Shown: positions 6,255 through 10,298 of the stretch, piece by piece
How positions within the stretch are numbered: the first letter of the stretch is position 1
Layout: each line of letters opens with the position of its first letter
Assembly: GCA_900757485.1 (NCBI GenBank)
Contig: CAAEOA010000140.1
Location: forward strand, 1-10,298
Length of the DNA stretch: 10,298 bases
From: Oscillospiraceae bacterium
GTDB lineage: Bacteria; Bacillota; Clostridia; Oscillospirales; Ruminococcaceae
Direction of reading: 5' to 3'
Made by a program: the position numbers and the translations under genes
Notes under the pieces: generated by a model
The model's database searches: none
What the model saw: the letters and a program-made list of their open reading frames with translations, nothing else
What the model was told of the DNA's origin: nothing

Positions 6255-7061
6255 ATGCAAGTAGAAACCACCTGTTTCTTGTTTGGACATCAGGCATACG
6301 TCGAAATGCCCGCCAAAACATATTACGCTTTTAATAGATTTTGCTATGTAAAAAAAGGGGGAACCACCTATATTGATGATGATGATCAGGTACAAATCCG
6401 AGAAGGATATTTTTATCTTTTTCCGGTTCGCTCATATAGTCTTGGTATCCGGCCGGAAGGCGGATATGATCATGTCTGGGGACACATTCTGATCAAGGGC
6501 TTTCAGTTTAACAAAGTAATCGAAATTAACCCGCAGGAATATGATGTATTGCCCGCATTACTGAATTACATGGAAAAGATAATATTAGAAAATTCGGAAC
6601 CGCCTATTAAAGAATATCAAGACAGACTTTGGCAAATTGTCACCAGCGATAATCAATATTTTTCTCTTTTAAAACATATTATCTGCACTATTGTAGAGAT
6701 GATATCCTTGCAAATGCAGCAGCATAACAGTTCGGATGATCTGCAAGTAATTATTGATTATATTACCTTCAATTTAGATAAAGATTTATCAAATGAAAAT
6801 CTTGCAAAAATTGTAATGTATCATAAAAACTATTTCATTCAAAAATTCACCGAGAAATACGCCATGTCACCTCAAAAGTTTGTGTTGAAAACCAGAATTT
6901 CCGAAGCAATTATGATGCTGATGAATGACGTAAAAATTCAGGATATTGCTTTTCGTCTCGGATATGAAAATGCAAAATCCTTCAGCAGAGCGTTTAAACG
7001 GGAAGTAGGCATTTCTCCTTATGAATATAAAAGCACGCATTATTACGGAATTAAATGCTAG
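6255..7061 (+). CDS. AraC-family transcriptional regulator with cupin-like sensor domain
   Basis: This 268-aa protein has the usual two-part AraC layout. Residues 10-85 look like an AraC-type cupin sensor (FCYVKKGGTTYIDD, VQIREGYFYLFPV, WGHILIKG), which in this family binds sugars or other small ligands. Residues 162-262 form the paired helix-turn-helix DNA-binding domain: first helices around LSNENLAKIVMYHKNYFIQKF (179-198), second around IQDIAFRLGYENAKSFSRAFKREVGISPYEY (228-258), which is the AraC signature. An in-frame TGA at 6249-6251 makes the ATG at 6255 the first possible start. AGGAGG (6236-6241) is rather far away, with a 13-nt spacer. Such regulators usually activate nearby sugar-use genes. 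Candidates here are the flanking glycan genes, but none is adjacent and divergent to it. The effector is unknown. Confidence 0.93.
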   Translation: MQVETTCFLFGHQAYVEMPAKTYYAFNRFCYVKKGGTTYIDDDDQVQIREGYFYLFPVRSYSLGIRPEGGYDHVWGHILIKGFQFNKVIEINPQEYDVLPALLNYMEKIILENSEPPIKEYQDRLWQIVTSDNQYFSLLKHIICTIVEMISLQMQQHNSSDDLQVIIDYITFNLDKDLSNENLAKIVMYHKNYFIQKFTEKYAMSPQKFVLKTRISEAIMMLMNDVKIQDIAFRLGYENAKSFSRAFKREVGISPYEYKSTHYYGIKC

Positions 7062-7126
7062 ATTCTATCCTATTAGGTAAAAAAGAAAATGGATACTTAA
7101 TAATAAATATATCTGCTTAATAAAAC

Positions 7127-7177
7127 AAAAATCATCAAGAGTTATCTCCTTTTTACAGATAACTCTTGATGATTTTT
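7127..7177. terminator. Bidirectional terminator between convergent genes
   Basis: Two perfectly complementary 21-bp arms (7127-7147 and 7157-7177) surround a 9-nt loop. The outer end is A-rich on the left and T-rich on the right, so a U-tract follows the stem in both directions. It can end both the AraC transcript from the left and the GH99-like transcript from the right. The rest of 7062-7347 (286 bp) shows no gene or RNA. Confidence 0.95.
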
Positions 7178-7347
7178 TACTATGAAACAGAATTTGAGAA
7201 GTAAATTTATCGTGGAATAACAAAAACAAACCTTAGCTTTTTCAATTCGACTATTTTTGAACCAATGTCTGCTGAACAGTTTTTTAACTATACACGCAGC
7301 CAAACTTAAACAATGGCAAAAAACACTATATCCAATATTTTAATTAG

Positions 7348-8457
7348 TTACTCGGTAAATACCCGCTTAATTGCCTCTAAATAGCCATACCCATATAAAT
7401 CGTCCGGCTCAATATAACTGGTTTCTGTCCACTCGTTCCAACTGTTAATCGTAACCAGCGGCACCTGCGTCGGATGAGAATCCACATACTGTTTTGCTGC
7501 TCGCAGTGCTGCTTCTATGGCTTCGGGAGTATTATTCTTTACAATTCCATCCCGAAATCCCATAAACCGTGGATTATTATCCCATCCCACCGACACATGG
7601 GGATAATACGGTATATTAAATTCGCGGTCGATTCTCTCCCACTCTTTTACCGCCTCCGGTATTAACTCCATATAATCACGGTTAATATTCAAATAATGCG
7701 CGAATTGATAATGTGTCATTCCTTGAAACCCTAAAATATCCACCAAAGATGATGTTGTCGGCGCAATACCTCCGTCAACACCGCTTAAATTATAACAGGT
7801 AGCATTCCAAAATGTAATTTGCAGATAGATTCCTTTTAGTCCCTGACGAATGCTTTCTTCTTGCAACCAGTCCAATGCCTCTTTTGTCGCATGAATGCCG
7901 CCCAAGCCACGCACCAGATTATCAATATCATAAATTTGAAACACCGGCTTTCCGTCAATACAGTAATAAGACGGATGCTTAAAGTACTTTTGAATTAAAC
8001 GCTTCCCGATTCGTTCAAACTCAGTGCGGTCTACTGCGCCGTCCCAAATGACAGTATCGTACATGGCATCTGAATTTCGGATATCCCAGGTAGGATTTAC
8101 GCTATGATTCGCCCACATGAGATAGAACTTTACTCTATCATTGTTTCTTGCCTGTAAATACCCTTCATTTAAGCAGTTTTCCAGAAAGGGTTGTCGGTCA
8201 TACCAATACCAATCATAAATAAATACATTCACTCCGTGATCGGCAGCCACATTAAGCTCCATTTCCATCACACAAGGATCCGCCTCATTGACATATCCCC
8301 ACAAAGGTTTCCTCGGCCAACTGTGCTCCGGAAACTTTTTCACAGCGTTCTGCACTGACTGCCATTCGCCGTTTCCTTTTTCCCAAAATATTCTGCTTCG
8401 CGCGTCATTTCCGGTATATGCCGGCCAAACATAAGCTGCTACGTCATATTTTTGCAT
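7348..8457 (-). CDS. GH99/WbsX-like glycan-processing protein
   Basis: From the ATG at 8457 this is 369 aa. The frame could start 30 codons earlier (8547), but AGAGG (8465-8469, 7-nt spacer) supports 8457 and MQKYDVAAYVWPAYTG is the expected family start. No signal peptide is seen. Motifs match the WbsX / GH99-like family (Pfam Glyco_tran_WbsX type): PLWGYVNEADP, a HGVNVFIYDWYWYD strand, FKHPSYYCIDGKPVFQIYD, and the C-terminal SWNEWTETSYIEPDD. Known GH99 endo-alpha-mannosidases and mannanases carry their catalytic pair in an EWxE motif. E342 and E345 occupy this pattern here, arguing for a hydrolase. WbsX itself is annotated as a glycosyltransferase in O-antigen clusters, so the reaction stays open. 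The gene lies 124 bp downstream of a surface lectin gene on the same strand, with no terminator between, so co-transcription is likely. Confidence 0.9.
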   Translation of the reverse strand: MQKYDVAAYVWPAYTGNDARSRIFWEKGNGEWQSVQNAVKKFPEHSWPRKPLWGYVNEADPCVMEMELNVAADHGVNVFIYDWYWYDRQPFLENCLNEGYLQARNNDRVKFYLMWANHSVNPTWDIRNSDAMYDTVIWDGAVDRTEFERIGKRLIQKYFKHPSYYCIDGKPVFQIYDIDNLVRGLGGIHATKEALDWLQEESIRQGLKGIYLQITFWNATCYNLSGVDGGIAPTTSSLVDILGFQGMTHYQFAHYLNINRDYMELIPEAVKEWERIDREFNIPYYPHVSVGWDNNPRFMGFRDGIVKNNTPEAIEAALRAAKQYVDSHPTQVPLVTINSWNEWTETSYIEPDDLYGYGYLEAIKRVFTE

Positions 8458-8581
8458 AATGGTTCCTCTCTCTGTGAAAAAAGGCTTTCCATTTGATGTC
8501 AGATTATTATTAATCTTTATCGAATGAAAAGCCATTTTTTCTTCCATCCTACCAGATAGTTAATAAATGCTATTCTTTTGC

Positions 8582-10298
8582 TTATTTACGCCGTATCAAA
8601 AATCTTCTTTTTTTCTCGGTGTAATGAGACAGGCTTAAAACTCCAATTGACAAAACAAGTATTGTCATAACAACCGTGACATTGGCGGATGCCGAAGTGT
8701 CCGCAATCTTATCATCATCTTTATTATTGTCATCGGGTTTATTATCGTCAGGCTTTTCATCTTCCGCAAATGCAACCGTAGAATAACAAGGCACTGTAAT
8801 GCTCAAATTATCAATCTGGGTATCATAAGCCTGTAGAGTTGCTAATGAAATATACCCGTCTCGGTATATATTATAGCCGTATTCTCTGGTGATCGCAGTT
8901 TGCGGATTGCCGTCCTGTCCCGGTACGGCGGGATTCAGCGTAACGACGCCGTCGGCTATGGTTACCGTAGCAACCAGTGTTTTTACCTGATTATCGTTAT
9001 CAAAGTACACTTTGATTGTATTGGTATCGGTGTCGTCCTCAATATAAACGGCGCGGTACTCATAAAAGTTAAGCCCTGTTGCACGATACGTAACCGAATT
9101 GGAATCGCCGACATATTTTAATCCAATCTTTCCGTCTTTGTCCAGATACAGCCGCAAACCTGTTTGTTCATCTTCTACATCCATGTAATCGTTCAAACGT
9201 AATGCAACTGCTACCTTTCCAACGCTGGCTTCGGGAATAAGCAGATCGAATTTCATCCGGCTTATTCCCATGCCGCTGGTTCCATGGCGGAATCCGATAC
9301 CGTACGACTCCGTTTCACCGATCGGCTGACCGCCGAGATAGCTGTCATATATTTCTCCGCCAAACAGCAGATCCCAATCCTCATTCTGGGAATCCCATTC
9401 CTGCTCAAAATCAATGTTATACGTAAAATCCTTTTGTTGATCTTTCCAGGTATCCGCAGACGGAATATCAGTTGTCTGATCTTCTACCTTTCCGCCTTCC
9501 GCCTCCAGCAATGACGCACCTCTGCCATGTCCGCCGCAATAAATATAATATCCTTTTCCGTCTTCCGGAAATATATTATTTACCACCATATCAGACGGTA
9601 CACGGGCAAATGCCAGTGTACTGATACCGGCAAGCGGTCCGCCGTATTTTTTATTTAACTCCGGCCATTGCGTATCAGTTTCGCCATTATAGTTTTCAGG
9701 ACTATACAGTCCGGGGGTTACACCGTTCGCAAATTCAAGCTGATTATTTGTACCGTAGTTGCGTACAATCTTGAGATATTTTGTATCAATAGCATAAGGA
9801 TAATTTTCTACCGTCCAAATCTGCTCCGGCGAGTCATTCTTTTGCATTTGAACCAGCGTTCCGCCCATATCGGTTAAATATAAGCCGGTTTCCTTATTTT
9901 GAATGGTGTATCCTACTGTCAGTTTTTCCGGATAAGCAGGCAAATCTGATCCTAATTCTACGCCCAACGTCTCCAAGAAGCTTGGGAACGGATCAATAGA
10001 CACTTCTTTAAAGATCCATATTTGACTGCCGGTTTTCGCCGCAGAGGACATCGGCACTAATTTTACATTTACAGCTTCATCTGCCTCTATCGGCGGATTT
10101 GCCACATCCTGGTCCGGCATCGGTTCATCCGGAATTACCTCTCCGGGATCAGTTTCGACATCGGTTGCAACCAGAATACCGCCTTTTTTCACACCGTCTA
10201 CAACAACCTTAAACTGCCAGTTGTAAATGTAATAGTCTTGCCCTGCTATCGGTGTTTCACTTGCTCTTTCGTCTTTAGGCAAAATTCCCGAGGCGTAG
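8582..10298 (-). CDS. Cell-surface protein with ricin-type lectin and jelly-roll-like regions, C-terminal anchor (N-terminus beyond right edge)
   Basis: The frame is open to the window edge, so the 5' end is missing. An apparent start at 10282 is an internal TTG. The last 571 residues are visible (numbered from the edge). Residues 20-235 show ricin B-like beta-trefoil features: a QDYYIYN start, GSQIWIF, then YTIQNKETGLYL and EQIWTVENY, the repeated Q-x-W type core. Residues 290-502 look like a concanavalin-type jelly roll (MKFDLLIPEASVGKVAVALRL, GLRLYLDKDGKIGLKYV, IKVYFDNDNQVKTLVATV). An Asp/Asn/Lys-rich linker (512-530) leads to a hydrophobic segment (about 540-558) and a basic tail, KKRRFLIRRK. 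This is the order of a sortase signal, but there is no LPXTG, only IADTS. It is probably displayed on the cell surface to bind glycans. It is first in a likely operon with the GH99-like gene. Confidence 0.85.
   Translation of the reverse strand, partial: YASGILPKDERASETPIAGQDYYIYNWQFKVVVDGVKKGGILVATDVETDPGEVIPDEPMPDQDVANPPIEADEAVNVKLVPMSSAAKTGSQIWIFKEVSIDPFPSFLETLGVELGSDLPAYPEKLTVGYTIQNKETGLYLTDMGGTLVQMQKNDSPEQIWTVENYPYAIDTKYLKIVRNYGTNNQLEFANGVTPGLYSPENYNGETDTQWPELNKKYGGPLAGISTLAFARVPSDMVVNNIFPEDGKGYYIYCGGHGRGASLLEAEGGKVEDQTTDIPSADTWKDQQKDFTYNIDFEQEWDSQNEDWDLLFGGEIYDSYLGGQPIGETESYGIGFRHGTSGMGISRMKFDLLIPEASVGKVAVALRLNDYMDVEDEQTGLRLYLDKDGKIGLKYVGDSNSVTYRATGLNFYEYRAVYIEDDTDTNTIKVYFDNDNQVKTLVATVTIADGVVTLNPAVPGQDGNPQTAITREYGYNIYRDGYISLATLQAYDTQIDNLSITVPCYSTVAFAEDEKPDDNKPDDNNKDDDKIADTSASANVTVVMTILVLSIGVLSLSHYTEKKRRFLIRRK

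Noticed and set aside
6128..7278. A 15-bp near-direct repeat (AATGTCTACTGAACA at 6128 and AATGTCTGCTGAACA at 7264) flanking the AraC gene, resembling insertion-site duplications.
   Set aside because: One mismatch in 15 bp is expected by chance about once or twice in a window of this size, and there are no terminal inverted repeats or transposase.
8458..8547. A 30-residue N-terminal extension of the GH99-like protein.
   Set aside because: The upstream ATG lacks a properly spaced ribosome binding site, the extra residues do not resemble the family, and the ATG at 8457 has AGAGG 7 nt upstream.
10280..10282. TTG as the start codon of the surface lectin protein.
   Set aside because: The frame stays open to the window edge, no signal peptide follows the TTG and the sequence after it is already mid-protein. 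The gene is simply truncated by the window.

Overview
The window looks like an accessory, glycan-related region of a low-GC Gram-positive bacterium, most likely a member of the Clostridia (Bacillota) from a gut-like or plant-fibre habitat. This rests on strong AGGAGG-type ribosome binding sites, sigma-A promoters with 17-bp spacers, a LysM-CAP secreted protein of the kind common in Firmicutes, two serine tRNAs with encoded CCA, and large secreted proteins built of carbohydrate-binding folds. The species cannot be named from the sequence.

Layout. Positions 1-2257 (minus) hold the N-terminal 752 codons of a large secreted protein that runs off the left edge. It has a signal peptide, two near-identical tandem CBM9/DOMON-like domains, a third and more typical CBM9-like domain, and the start of an FnIII-like domain. 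A 341-bp divergent control region (2258-2598) carries a good promoter on each strand and several palindromic or repeated operator-like sites. Next comes a 668-aa cytoplasmic protein (2599-4605, plus) that looks like a TIM-barrel glycoside hydrolase with a GH42-like flavodoxin/GATase-like domain, but fits no family I can name. A tRNA-Ser(TGA) / tRNA-Ser(GCT) pair (4858-5070) follows, with its own promoter and a near-perfect terminator. Then come a secreted LysM-CAP protein (5221-5835, minus) with a WalR-like box inside its promoter, a divergent AraC-family regulator (6255-7061, plus), and a strong bidirectional terminator (7127-7177). The right part is transcribed leftward. It holds a surface protein with ricin-type lectin and jelly-roll-like regions and a C-terminal membrane anchor (8582 to the right edge, N-terminus missing), followed 124 bp downstream by a GH99/WbsX-like protein (7348-8457).

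How the parts may work together (inference). Two surface proteins with glycan-binding folds would hold or recognise a polysaccharide or host glycan. The two predicted glycoside-processing proteins lack signal peptides and would act on imported oligosaccharides. The AraC regulator, with its cupin-like sensor half, is a candidate to switch these genes on. No transporter is present in the window. The tRNAs and the LysM-CAP gene look like housekeeping genes lying between the two glycan clusters.
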